NCBI GenBank assembly: GCA_024704175.1
Contig: CP085629.1
Coordinates: 7,190,001 to 7,254,000 of the forward strand
Reading direction: 5' to 3'
Origin: Paenibacillus sp. P25
Lineage (GTDB): Bacteria > Bacillota > Bacilli > Paenibacillales > NBRC-103111
DNA: 64,000 nt
A model generated the notes under the pieces. It ran no database searches. It saw nothing but the letters and a program-made list of their open reading frames with translations, and was not told the origin of the DNA. A program made the position numbers and the translations under genes. Below, piece after piece: positions 56,163-64,000 of the stretch (positions are counted from its first letter, which is position 1; the number at the start of each line of letters is the position of its first letter).

Positions 56163-57072
56163 ATGAAGCCTTTGGAAGGAAAAGTAGCCTTGGTGGCGGG
56201 GGCGACACGTGGTGCCGGGCGGGGAATAGCGACTGAATTAGGGGCGGCCGGTGCGACGGTTTATGTCACCGGACGAACGACAAGAACGCAGCGCTCCGAG
56301 TACAACCGGCCCGAAACCATCGAAGAAACCGCGGAGCTGGTGAATGAGGCGGGAGGGCTCGGCATTCCGGTGCAAGTCGATCATCTTAGGTCCGGCCAGG
56401 TTGAGGCTCTGGTGGCACGCATCGAGAAGGAGCAGGGACGGCTGGACGTTCTGGTTAACGATATCTGGGGAGCGGAGCATCTGATCGAGTGGAACGTGCC
56501 GGTGTGGGAGCATTCTCTGGAAGGCGGACTCCGCATGCTCAGGCTTGCGGTGGATACGCATGTGATCACGAGCCATTATGCCGCCGCTGCTGATCCGGAG
56601 CGATAAAGGGCTGGTCGTTGAAATGACCGACGGCACGGCGGCGTACAATGAGAACCATTACCGGTTGTCTTTGTTCTACGATTTGGCGAAGATGTCGGTG
56701 CTCCGCATGGCCCAATCCCTGGCCCGCGAGCTTGAGCCGTATTCCTGCACCGCTGTGGCGGTCACGCCGGGGTGGATGCGATCCGAGATCATGCTCGAAC
56801 ACTTTGGCGTTCGTGAAGAGAATTGGCGCGACGCGCTGGAGCGGGAGCCGCATTTTGTCATCTCGGAAACGCCGCGGTTTGTGGGACGCGCCGTTGCCGC
56901 CTTGGCGGGAGACCCGGAAGTCGCCCGTTGGAACGGTGAGTCCGTCTCCAGCGGCGGGCTGGCAAAGGTTTACGGTTTTAAGGATTTGGACGGTTCGCAG
57001 CCGGATGCCTGGCGGTATATCACCGAAGTGCAGGAGGCGGGGAAGCCGGCGAACGCCGACGGTTACCGCTAA
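56163..57072 (+). CDS. SDR family oxidoreductase (one frameshift)
   Basis: About 303 residues, a short-chain dehydrogenase. The cofactor site is AGATRGAGRGIATELGAAG, the catalytic Tyr-x-x-x-Lys appears as YDLAKM in RLSLFYDLAKMSVLRMAQ and the substrate loop follows VAVTPGWMRSE. The long GRTTRTQRSEYNRPETIEET insertion suggests the group of NAD-dependent proteins often called SDR with extended N-terminal loop. The frame breaks near 56578 (SHYAPLLIRSDKG restored by dropping one G). GGGAGG precedes the ATG at 56163. Substrate unknown. Confidence 0.82.
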
Positions 57073-57159
57073 CCGTCCACAGTTAAAAGGAGAAGCCCGG
57101 CCTGTCAAAAGCGTAATTCTTGACGGGCCGGGCCTTTTCCGGTTGGTTGATGGTCCCGT

Positions 57160-57808
57160 CTAGAACCTCCCGGAGACCTCGCGGGCCTGGCGGATTGCTT
57201 TTTCTTTAATGGCCTGCGCCCGGTCGGGTGTCTCAGCCATCCCTTCAACAAAAATGCCCTCCAGGCTGGGAACCCCAAGGAAATCCATAATCCCCCTTAG
57301 ATGCCGATGCCCCATCTCCATCTCCATATCGGCCGCACCCGAGCCCGGGGACAGCACGCTTCCGCTGGCCTGGATGTGAAGGGCTTTTTTATCGCTGAGC
57401 AGGCCCACCCGGCCGATCCCCGCAACATATTTGAAGGTTTTCCCTGCAATGCAGATGGAGTCGATGTAGGCTTTGAGCACGGGCGGGTAGGAATAATTCC
57501 AAATCGGGCTGACAAAAACATATTTGTCTGCCGCGGCAAACTGGTCTGCCAACTGCCCGATCCGGCCTACTTTCGCTCTCTGGGCACCGGTCAACTGTTC
57601 AAAAGAAGCGCCTCCCGCCAATTGAGCCCAGCCGCTGAACACATCGGCATCCAGGTCGCGGGATGTCCATTTGATAAAGATCCAGATGCACGATTTCGTC
57701 CTTCGGATTGGCGTCGCGGTAAGCCTCGACAAATGCCTTGCCTACGGCCATACTATAAGATGTTTCAGGGCCTGACGGATTGGCTGTGATGTACAATACG
57801 GTTGCCAT
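57160..57808 (-). CDS. azoR: FMN-dependent NADH-azoreductase (one frameshift)
   Basis: A flavodoxin-fold quinone/azo-dye reductase of about 215 residues. The N terminus MATVLYITANPSGPETSYSM holds the phosphate site; later motifs are YVFVSPIWNYSYPPVLKAYID and the C-terminal RAQAIKEKAIRQAREV. Frames change near 57658 (DLYQMDIPRLDADVFSGW is restored). GGGAGG precedes the ATG at 57808. AzoR proteins detoxify quinones and azo compounds. It is divergent from an ECF41 sigma gene and has an ECF41-type promoter about 60 bases before its start. Confidence 0.86.
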
Positions 57809-57869
57809 GATGAATTGCCTCCCACTCATTATTTCGGTTTGGGGCCGGATTTCGGCCTTCCACTACGAT

Positions 57870-57897
57870 GACGTACCGGACCTTGGGGAGTGTGACA
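57870..57897 (-). promoter_or_regulatory. ECF41-like promoter of azoR
   Basis: On the minus strand TGTCACA (57891-57897) is followed after 17 bases by CGTC (57870-57873). The two boxes match the promoter facing the other way; the spacer is one longer, within a run of four C that could carry an extra base. Confidence 0.6.
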
Positions 57898-57942
57898 GAT
57901 CGTCGGGTAGAAGCGGGTAAAATAACGAAAGGGGTTCCCTTA

Positions 57943-57969
57943 TGTCACACCGGCCGGATTCCATACGTC
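57943..57969 (+). promoter_or_regulatory. ECF41-type promoter of the second ECF41 sigma gene
   Basis: TGTCACA at 57943-57949 and CGTC at 57966-57969 are exactly 16 bases apart, as at 31059-31085. It lies 43 bases before the sigma gene start and indicates autoregulation. Confidence 0.8.
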
Positions 57970-58011
57970 AGTTGATATAGAGGGATTTCACTTTGAGAAG
58001 GAATGGGAAGC

Positions 58012-58879
58012 ATGAGCGAAAATGAATGGTTGGCGGAGCAGTTCGAAGCGCACCGGAACCACCTGCAGGGAGTGGCTTACCGCATGCTTGGATCGCTCAG
58101 CGAGGCGGAGGATGCGGTGCAGGAGGCTTGGCAGCGTCTTAGCCGTTCGGGGCAAAGCGATATCCGGAACCTCGGGGGATGGCTGACGACCGTCGTCTCC
58201 CGGATTTGCCTCGATATGCTGCGTTCACGCAAATTTCGGCGTGAGGAATCGTTCGAGGCGCAGGTGCCCGAGACGTTCGCGGATGGGGAGGACAGGAGCG
58301 ATCCCGAGCGGGAGGCGGCCGCTGGCCGATGCCGTCGGCCTTGCGCCGCTGGTCGTGCTGGATCGTCTGAATCCGGCCGAGCGCATTACGTTCGTGCTGC
58401 ACGATACCTTCGGCATCCCGTTCACCGAAATTGCTCCCATCGTGGGCAAGTCCGAAGCCGCCGTAAGACAGCTGGCAACCCGGGCGCGCCGCCGGATACA
58501 GGGGGCGGGAACGGCCGCTGAAGGCAACCTCGCCCGGAGGCGGCAACTGGTGGACGCTTTCATTGCCGCCGCCCAGGCGGGCGATTTCGACGCACTGATC
58601 GCGGCGCTGGATCCGGACGTCGTGCTGCGAGATGATCGCAAGACGGCGGCTGCAGACGTAACGCGGGGCGCAAGAGCCTTGGCCGGGCAAATTTCGGGGC
58701 GTGCGAATAAAGCACAATCCGCCCTCGTCAACGGGTCCATCGGAGCTATTGTGGCACCGCGCGGCAGACTGCTTTATGTGCTTCAATTTACAATAAAGCA
58801 CGGCAGGATCGCCGAGGTCGACTTGATCTCGGACCCAGCCCGTATAAGACGGCTTGATCTGGCGGTTTTTCGGGATTAA
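58012..58879 (+). CDS. ECF41-type RNA polymerase sigma factor, SigJ-like (one frameshift)
   Basis: A second ECF41 paralogue of about 288 residues. Region 2: HLQGVAYRMLGSLSEAEDAVQEAWQRL; region 4: ERITFVLHDTFGIPFTEIAPIVGKSEAAVRQLATRARRRIQG. The C-terminal SnoaL-like domain follows (RRQLVDAFIAAAQAGDFDALIAALDPDV). The frame shifts near 58320 between regions 2 and 4. The ATG at 58012 is preferred to 58003 because of the AAGGA spacing. The paralogue at 31871 is clearly different in sequence, so each may have its own signal, but both have the same promoter type. Confidence 0.88.
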
Positions 58880-58950
58880 GCAGGGCTGGGGGGCAGGGAG
58901 CGGAGGCACTCGGACGTTTATCCGGGGTCCGAGCCGATGGAATGATGAAA

Positions 58951-58978
58951 GGGCACCCCTGAAGGTGCCCCTGCCTTT
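58951..58978 (-). terminator. Terminator between the ECF41 sigma gene and the VOC gene
   Basis: GGGCACC / GGTGCCC stem with a six-base loop; on the minus strand it is followed by TTTC, and on the plus strand by CTGCCTTTCT. Both genes converge here. Confidence 0.6.
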
Positions 58979-58981
58979 CTG

Positions 58982-59380
58982 TCAGGCCGGTTCGGCCGTG
59001 ATCATCCAGCCTACACCGTAGGAATCCGTTACTTCGCCATAGAATAAGCCGAACGGTCGCTGCTCGAAAGGCGTCCTCACTTTACCGCCCGCCGCAAGCC
59101 TGGCGAAGGCTTCGCCGCCTTCCTTTTCGGTTTTATACGATACATTGAGCAGCATCCCGGTTCCGGGACTAAACGGTTCGAGGGAATCCGCCATGAATAT
59201 TGAATTATCCCCGGCAACCTTCACACATAAGTGAATCACTTTGTCCTTATGCTCATCCTGCGTTCCGCCTGCCTGTCCATGCGTCATGACGGACACGATC
59301 TCTCCTCCCAGCGCTTGAGCGTAGAACTCCGCTTGAGCTCTCGCATTCTCCGACAAAAGAAAAGGTCTTAAATATCCCAT
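58982..59380 (-). CDS. PhnB-like VOC family protein
   Basis: An intact 132-residue protein starting at the ATG at 59380 (MGYLRPFLLSENARAQAEFYAQALGGEI). Further PhnB-type features are IHLCVKVAGDNSIFMADSLE, GGKVRTPFEQRPFGLFYGEVTDSYGVGW. Such proteins are dimeric two-module VOC folds without certain metal site; the function is unknown. GAGAGG lies about ten bases upstream of the ATG. It converges with the ECF41 sigma gene. Confidence 0.84.
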   Translation of the reverse strand: MGYLRPFLLSENARAQAEFYAQALGGEIVSVMTHGQAGGTQDEHKDKVIHLCVKVAGDNSIFMADSLEPFSPGTGMLLNVSYKTEKEGGEAFARLAAGGKVRTPFEQRPFGLFYGEVTDSYGVGWMITAEPA

Positions 59381-59702
59381 CGTTTCGACATCCTCTCGGG
59401 GAATAGGGTACAACTTTATTTTAATATAGAGGCGCGTGCCGTGTTTCTTCCGGATTGCTGAATGCAACCACCCATCGATCCGGATTAGCTCCTAAAGTTC
59501 ATGGTTCTGCGAAATGAAGAACCGGACGGGACACTGCGGCAGTTTGAGAAGGAGCTCAATCAAGAGCTTGCCGAAGCTAGCGGTTATTTTAGATAAGTGT
59601 GAAAATGAGCATGAATAAGCCAGAAGCACCGGCATACAGCAGACCAGAACCATATGCCGTCTTGGTCTGCTTTTTCCGGCTGGAATGAAGACTTGCCGCC
59701 CG
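59381..59702 (+). other. Stretch without a clear gene
   Basis: A 31-codon frame at 59501-59596 (MVLRNEEPDGTLRQFEKELN ...) has acidic, helix-like composition but no ribosome site; it may be a gene fragment. Nothing else is seen. Confidence 0.3.
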
Positions 59703-60083
59703 TCAAACCTCCCCTTTTTCCGCCGCACCCATTAATGCCAATTTGTTGGCCAGCATCCGGTGAATATGCGTCTGAACCTGCTCCAGCTCCTCTTTTTTCC
59801 TCTCGATCTCCACCAGCTTATGGCGAAGAAGCTCGATTTTCTTTGGCAAAGGCGGCGCATTCGCCTCCTCCGCTTGAACGACTTCCTTCAGTTCGCTTAA
59901 CGTAAATCCCACGGACTGAACCTTCTTGATCATTTCCAGATGGCGGACCGCCGCTTCACTGTAATCGCGGTAGTTATTGGCGCCGCGCCGAACATGGCGT
60001 GAATCCAGAAGTCCCTGCTTCTCGTAGAAGCGGATGGCGGAAGCCGACAAACCTGTTCTTTCGGCGAGTGTATGGATTTTCAC
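59703..60083 (-). CDS. MerR family transcriptional regulator
   Basis: A 126-residue MerR protein starting at the GTG at 60083, with GGGGAGGGG nearby. The winged helix is VKIHTLAERTGLSASAIRFYEKQGLL; the coiled coil follows (IELLRHKLVEIERKKEELEQV). It has no Cys, so metal sensing is unlikely. It is divergent from a zinc-type quinone oxidoreductase gene and most likely controls it. The longer open frame adds MGEGIP and lacks a ribosome site. Confidence 0.86.
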   Translation of the reverse strand: MKIHTLAERTGLSASAIRFYEKQGLLDSRHVRRGANNYRDYSEAAVRHLEMIKKVQSVGFTLSELKEVVQAEEANAPPLPKKIELLRHKLVEIERKKEELEQVQTHIHRMLANKLALMGAAEKGEV

Positions 60084-60107
60084 GGGAATCCCCTCCCCCA
60101 ATAGCTC

Positions 60108-60133
60108 TTGACCTTCAACTATACTTCATAGTT
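60108..60133. promoter_or_regulatory. MerR-type promoter/operator of the oxidoreductase gene
   Basis: TTGACC (60108-60113), then an inverted repeat AACTAT-ACTTC-ATAGTT (60117-60133), then TTTAAA at 60132. The repeat lies in the spacer between the -35 and -10 boxes, the typical layout of MerR-activated promoters with a long spacer. Confidence 0.6.
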
Positions 60134-60186
60134 TAAACTCGAAACGTTAAGCGGTGAAGAAATAAAAGGAAAAAGGAGCTGCAAAG

Positions 60187-61117
60187 ATGAGTATGATTCG
60201 CGCTATTGTTGTGGATCCGGCTGCAGAAGGAAGACTCGGAATCGGCGAAGTGGAGGCGCCCCGACCTAAGCCTTGGGAAGCGCTGCTTCGTGTGTCCGCC
60301 GTCTCGCTCAACCTTGGAGAGGTGCGTACGGCGAGCAGAGCGGAAGCGGGATGGAGGCCGGGATGGGATCTGGCCGGGGTGGTGGAGCAAGCGGTCGCCG
60401 ACGGATCGGGACCGCCGGTAGGGGCGAGCGTCTTCGGACTCGTCGCTTCCGGTTCATGGTCGGAGCTTGCCCCGTACCGACGGCTCTGTTAGCGGAGATT
60501 CCGGAGACGGTGACCTTTGCACAGGCGACCACCCTGCCGGTCGCGGGTTTAACGGCGCTCTATGCGCTGGAAAAGGGCGGATTCCTGCTCGGGCGTAAAG
60601 TGTTGGTTACCGGGGCATCAGGCGGCGTGGGCCATTTGGCCTGCCAGCTTGCTCTGGCGTCGGGAGCCGTTGTTACTGCTCTTGTCCGGCGTGAGGAGCG
60701 TGCGGCGAGGCTGCGTGAGATGGGGGTCAATAAGGTCCTCGTTGGAGAACAGGTCGCCGCGGCGGGTCCCAACGGCCCTTACGATTTTATCGTCGATACG
60801 CTGGGGGACCGGCACTGAACACCCTGACGGCTTTTCTCGAAGAGGATGGCCGCTGTATGAACGTAGGGGCCGCCACGGAGCCGGAAATGACGCTGCAGGC
60901 GAGGCTTGCGTCCGTACCGAAGGGCGTACTCGTTCTCGAAGGCATCGGAAGCCGGACAGGGGTGCCCCGAGACCTGGAACGTTTAGCCCGCTTGGTGGCG
61001 GCAAAGCAGCTGAATCCGCACATCGGAGTAGAGGCGCCATGGACCAACGTGGCCCGGGTGGCTCAGAGTCTCATGGACCGAAGGATTACTGGCAAGGCCG
61101 TGTTGATTGTTTCGTAA
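60187..61117 (+). CDS. Zinc-type alcohol dehydrogenase/quinone oxidoreductase (two frameshifts)
   Basis: A medium-chain dehydrogenase/reductase of about 311 residues. The start is MIRAIVVDPAAEGRLGIGEV; the cofactor site is LVTGASGGVGHLACQLAL, and AVSLNLGEVRTA and GWDLAGVVEQA are the usual N-terminal motifs. There is no zinc-ligand Cys cluster, so it is probably a zinc-free quinone oxidoreductase. Frames change at CCCC 60470-60473 and GGGGG 60803-60807; adding one base at each gives LAPVPTALLAEIPE and DTLGGPALNTLTAF. The ATG at 60187 follows AAAGGAG. It is divergent from the MerR gene. Confidence 0.84.
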
Positions 61118-61245
61118 CCGGGAGCCGCATGGCGGTTTTCCAGGGCTTAGGTTGGGGGATAAACCAGCCGCGAGTCCAATTTGGATACTCCTTCCAGACG
61201 GTAATATAAGGGTATCAAAAGGGTTAAACCGGAAGGAGCGTTACC

Positions 61246-61697
61246 ATGGAGTATGGGAGAATTGTTCCCAAGGAGGTCAGAAGGTCAATGATGTTCTGGC
61301 TCCTTGCCATCGCAGCAGGAGTATTTGAAATGATTGTCGCAGTCAGTGAAATCTTATCCAGGGAGACTGGTCCGGGGGGCGGCCTACTCATCGCGGCGGG
61401 AATCCGGACATTCATCTTTGCCGCATTGGTTTATATCATCATACAAATGTACCGGGGAGAAACTGGGCCCGTCTCGTATTGGCCGTTCTGCTTGGCGGCA
61501 TTGGAACGTTCTCCTTGGTCATCGACCCCGTTAAGTGGTTGATGGAAGGGCACGCTTTCGGGGAAGCCTTTGCCGGTATGACGGTATACTCCATTCTGTT
61601 CGGGTTAAGCCGGATCGTTCATTTGACCTTCGTCATCCTGGCTCTGGTTCTGATGTTTCGACCTGCTGCGAATCCATATTACCGGACAGCGGCTTGA
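61246..61697 (+). CDS. Multi-helix membrane protein of unknown function (one frameshift)
   Basis: About 150 residues with four or five membrane helices (MMFWLLAIAAGVFEMIVAVSE; LLIAAGIRTFIFAALVYIII; VLAVLLGGIGTFSLVIDP; AFAGMTVYSILFGLSRIVHLTF). The two frames join at the AAA at 61460-61462 by adding one A to give YRGENWARLVLAVLL. The ATG at 61246 follows GGAAGGAG; MMFW nearby could also be the start. No family is recognised. Confidence 0.6.
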
Positions 61698-61712
61698 TAT
61701 GAGCTGCATGAA

Positions 61713-61761
61713 AAACAGCGGCAAACCGGGACCTTTGTCCGCGGGATGCCGCTGTTTTTTT
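61713..61761. terminator. Terminator between the membrane protein and the dipeptidase gene
   Basis: AACAGCGGCA / TGCCGCTGTT stem of ten bases followed by T; it lies between convergent genes. Confidence 0.8.
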
Positions 61762-61764
61762 GTC

Positions 61765-63144
61765 TTACGAAGAAACCGGTCCGCCAAGCTCCTGCCAATA
61801 CTGGCACAGCGTAGCGATGCCTTTATCGAAGTTTTCCAGGTGAAAATGCTCGTTCGGCCCATGCATGTTCTCGCCCGGCAGACCGAAGTCCATCATCACG
61901 ACCGGCGCCCCCAGAATCCGGGAGAACACCTCGATAATCGGGATCGATCCGCCGCTGCGGATGTATACGGGCGCCTTGCCGAACCCGGCCTCATAGGCTT
62001 TGGTCGCGGCCTGGATATACGGATGGTCCGGCGAGATGTAGAAGGGCTTGCCGCGGTGCGTTTGCTGAACCTTGACCGTCACGCCGGCAGGCTTGTGCTT
62101 CTCGATGTGCCGCTCGACGGCCTTCATGATGTCGTCCGGGTCCTGCCGGTCGACGAGACGGCAGGATATTTTCGCCGCCGCTGTAGTAGGCACGATTGGC
62201 TTCAGACCCTCGCCTTGGTAGCCGCCGTAGATGCCGTTGATCTCGAGCGTGGGCCTTGCCGTCGTCCGTTCGAGGAACGAATAGCCTTCCTCCCCGGTCA
62301 GCTCCGGCACTCCGAGCTCCCCGGCCGTCTTGGCGTCGTCGAAGTGAAGCTCGCGGAACGCCTGGCGTTCCTTCTCCGACAGTTCGTTCACGCCGTCATA
62401 GAAGCCCTCGATGGCAATGCCGCCGTCCGGCCGCCGCATCGAAGCGAGCAGCTCCACGAGAGCCGTTGCGGGGTTGGCGACACCGCCTCCGTATAGGCCG
62501 GAGTGCAGATCGTTCTTCGGTCCCTGCACATCGATCTGGAAGCCGCACAAGCCGCGCAGGCCGTAGCAAATCGAAGGCATGCCCTCGTCGTGCATCGGAC
62601 CGTCCGAGATCACGATCGCGTCCGCCTTGAGCAGTTCCGCCTGCTCCTCCAGGAAGGCCGGCAGGCTGGGGCTGGCGATCTCCTCCTCGCCCTCGATGCA
62701 GAACTTCACGTTCACGGGCAGCTTGCCGTACGTGGCCAAATAGGCTTCCACCGTCTTCACATGGGTGTACAGCTGCGCCTTATCGTCGGTCGCCCCGCGG
62801 CCGTAGAGCTTGCCGTCCTGAATGACAGGCTCGAACGGATCCGTGTTCCACTGCTCGAGCGGATCGGCCGGCTGCACATCATAATGGCCGTAGATCATGG
62901 CCGTCGGCTGTCCGGGAGCATGCAGCCAGTCGCCGTAGACGACCGGATGCCCTTTCGTCGGCAGCACCTGCACGTTCTCAAGGCCCGCCTTGCGAAGCGC
63001 CTCCGCCAGCCATTCGGCGGCCCGCGTCATATCCGGCTTATGCTCCGTGCTGGAGCTCACACTGGGAATGCGGACGAACTCGATCACCTCCGCCAAATGG
63101 CGGTCGCGGTGCTCAGCTAGATAAGATTGGAGTCGGGAATCCAT
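61765..63144 (-). CDS. M20 family dipeptidase
   Basis: An intact 459-residue metallopeptidase of the CNDP/ArgE type. The first metal site is IYGHYDVQP, the bridging Asp and base are in GRGATDDKAQ and EGEEEIASP; the last metal His is in MHGPNEHFHL. The lid domain lies at about residues 190-350 with the conserved LHSGLYGGGVANP. It has no signal peptide and probably cleaves dipeptides in the cell with two zinc or manganese ions. GGAG stands just before the ATG at 63144. Confidence 0.92.
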   Translation of the reverse strand: MDSRLQSYLAEHRDRHLAEVIEFVRIPSVSSSTEHKPDMTRAAEWLAEALRKAGLENVQVLPTKGHPVVYGDWLHAPGQPTAMIYGHYDVQPADPLEQWNTDPFEPVIQDGKLYGRGATDDKAQLYTHVKTVEAYLATYGKLPVNVKFCIEGEEEIASPSLPAFLEEQAELLKADAIVISDGPMHDEGMPSICYGLRGLCGFQIDVQGPKNDLHSGLYGGGVANPATALVELLASMRRPDGGIAIEGFYDGVNELSEKERQAFRELHFDDAKTAGELGVPELTGEEGYSFLERTTARPTLEINGIYGGYQGEGLKPIVPTTAAAKISCRLVDRQDPDDIMKAVERHIEKHKPAGVTVKVQQTHRGKPFYISPDHPYIQAATKAYEAGFGKAPVYIRSGGSIPIIEVFSRILGAPVVMMDFGLPGENMHGPNEHFHLENFDKGIATLCQYWQELGGPVSS

Positions 63145-63281
63145 GGCAGATCTCCTTTACCGGCTTATTTTAAAATCCAAGTTGCTCTGATCTTTACTAT
63201 AGCATAATCTTTTCCAATCACCGAAAGACCTCTGAAAAGGAAAGGGAGCCGGTTGCATGGCGCGGCCGCTTTCCTTTCCGG

Positions 63282-64000
63282 TTAGACAGACAACCGGGCA
63301 GCGACTTCGTCGTAGCTTGGCATGCCGTCCTGTGCGCCGAACCGGGTGACGGACAGCGAAGCGGCGGTTACGGCGAACGTGGCCGCTCTGTCAATCTCCC
63401 AGCCGGAAGCGAGGCCGAAGCCGAACGCGGCGTTCAGCGCATCTCCCGCGCCGGTCGTATCCACGACTTCGACAGCCGGGGCCGGAACCGTCCGGAGCGC
63501 ACCGCCGGGCTCCAGATAGGAGCGACCCTTCGCCCCGCGGGTGACAAGCACCGCCGGCCCGTGCTCCGCCCGGTACTGCTGCAGCGCAGCCTGCCACTCC
63601 GGCTCTGAGCCGGGCGCTTTGCCGGATAGAACGGCGAACTCCGATTCGTTCGGCGTAATCCAATCGGCCAAGGCGAGGATTTCCGCGGGCAGCGGCTGGG
63701 CCGGGGCCGGGTTCAGCACCGTGATGACGCCGGCCTCCCGGGCGATCTCGAGCGCCCTCTGTACCGCGGGCAGCGGAATCTCAAGCTGCACCAGCAGCGA
63801 CCGCGCTTCCCGGATGGCCGCCGCATGCTCCTCTATGTATGCCGCCGTACAAGACGCATTCGCCCCGGGGACAACGGCGATGCAGTTATCCTCCGGCGTA
63901 TGGTAAATGCTGGCGATCCCGGTCGGCGCATCCGGCAGCACCGCCAGAGCGTCGGTCCGCATCCCCAGCGAGCGGAACTTCTCGGCAATCTGACGGCCGA
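63282..64000 (-). CDS. PfkB-family sugar kinase (ribokinase-like), partial
   Basis: The frame is open to the window end, so the N terminus is missing and about 239 residues are seen. The anion-hole and base motif DTTGAGDALNAAFGFGLASG is diagnostic of the ribokinase family; VLNPAPAQPLP and ITPNESEFAVLSG are typical ribokinase segments. The enzyme phosphorylates a pentose (probably ribose) with ATP. Its own end is at the stop at 63282, 138 bases before the dipeptidase. The visible part is intact. Confidence 0.88.
   Translation of the reverse strand, partial: GRQIAEKFRSLGMRTDALAVLPDAPTGIASIYHTPEDNCIAVVPGANASCTAAYIEEHAAAIREARSLLVQLEIPLPAVQRALEIAREAGVITVLNPAPAQPLPAEILALADWITPNESEFAVLSGKAPGSEPEWQAALQQYRAEHGPAVLVTRGAKGRSYLEPGGALRTVPAPAVEVVDTTGAGDALNAAFGFGLASGWEIDRAATFAVTAASLSVTRFGAQDGMPSYDEVAARLSV

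Noticed and set aside
1..64000. CRISPR arrays, tRNA/rRNA genes, prophage, restriction-modification or known anti-phage islands
   Set aside because: No regularly spaced repeats, no cloverleaf or rRNA sequence, and no phage-type or defence-type gene order were seen on either strand.

Overview
The window looks like chromosome of a high-GC Paenibacillus-type Firmicute (P. mucilaginosus or a close relative is my best guess). The pointers are purine-rich GGAGG ribosome-binding sites, many TTG/GTG starts, S-layer-homology (SLH) proteins, a CYP102/BM3-type P450 with a BM3R1-type repressor, PdaA, SigZ, ribonuclease J and ydaO-type c-di-AMP riboswitches. No tRNA, rRNA, CRISPR array or prophage was seen. 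One degraded IS1182-type element sits at 46.5-48.0 kb inside an AT-rich patch.

A property that dominates the reading: about 32 genes are interrupted by single-base frameshifts, mostly inside runs of G/C (or A/T) of three or more bases, while the protein similarity continues unbroken on both sides. Examples are kdpA, kdpB, kdpC, transketolase, the P450 and a LysR regulator. I read these mainly as sequence errors in homopolymers rather than gene decay, and annotate each as one gene with the shift noted.

Layout. 0-2.2 kb: 3' half of an ABC importer operon (binding protein, permease, ATPase). 2.4-8.2 kb: cell-wall and surface functions (SH3-like repeat protein, SLH protein, pentapeptide protein, PdaA, YkuD transpeptidase), then DinB/HxlR and an AbrB-like regulator. 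8.6-10.1 kb: MsrAB and Hsp20. 10.2-14.3 kb: TetR (BM3R1/FatR-like) and P450-reductase fusion, with near-identical palindromic operators in front of both. 14.8-25.4 kb: potassium and cation locus with two tandem c-di-AMP riboswitches, each with its own terminator, then a Rossmann/TrkA-N-like protein, a small membrane protein, KdpF, KdpA, KdpB, KdpC and a kinase-less KdpD made of two head-to-tail sensor modules, followed by CorA and CDF transporters. 25.8-30.8 kb: convergent secreted PL6 polysaccharide lyase and a large lamin-tail/FN3/BIG2 protein.

31-33.7 kb: ECF41 sigma factor with its epimerase-like partner and a textbook ECF41 promoter, plus two membrane proteins. 34-39.4 kb: MerR-MFS pair, a TetR/membrane pair, DUF4260, aldo/keto reductase, SigZ. 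39.4-46.1 kb: GH18-SLH protein, CHY zinc finger, DMT exporter, DUF3221 lipoprotein, class-3 lipase, PAP2 phosphatase. 46.2-48.2 kb: AT-rich patch with IS1182. 48.5-53.9 kb: ribonuclease J, then LysR divergent from transketolase and transaldolase. 54.1-61.7 kb: small stress and regulatory genes (VOC, ECF sigma, DinB, SDR), a second ECF41 sigma divergent from an azoreductase with ECF41-type promoters facing both ways, and a MerR/quinone-oxidoreductase pair. 61.8-64 kb: M20 dipeptidase and the start of a PfkB-family sugar kinase running off the window.
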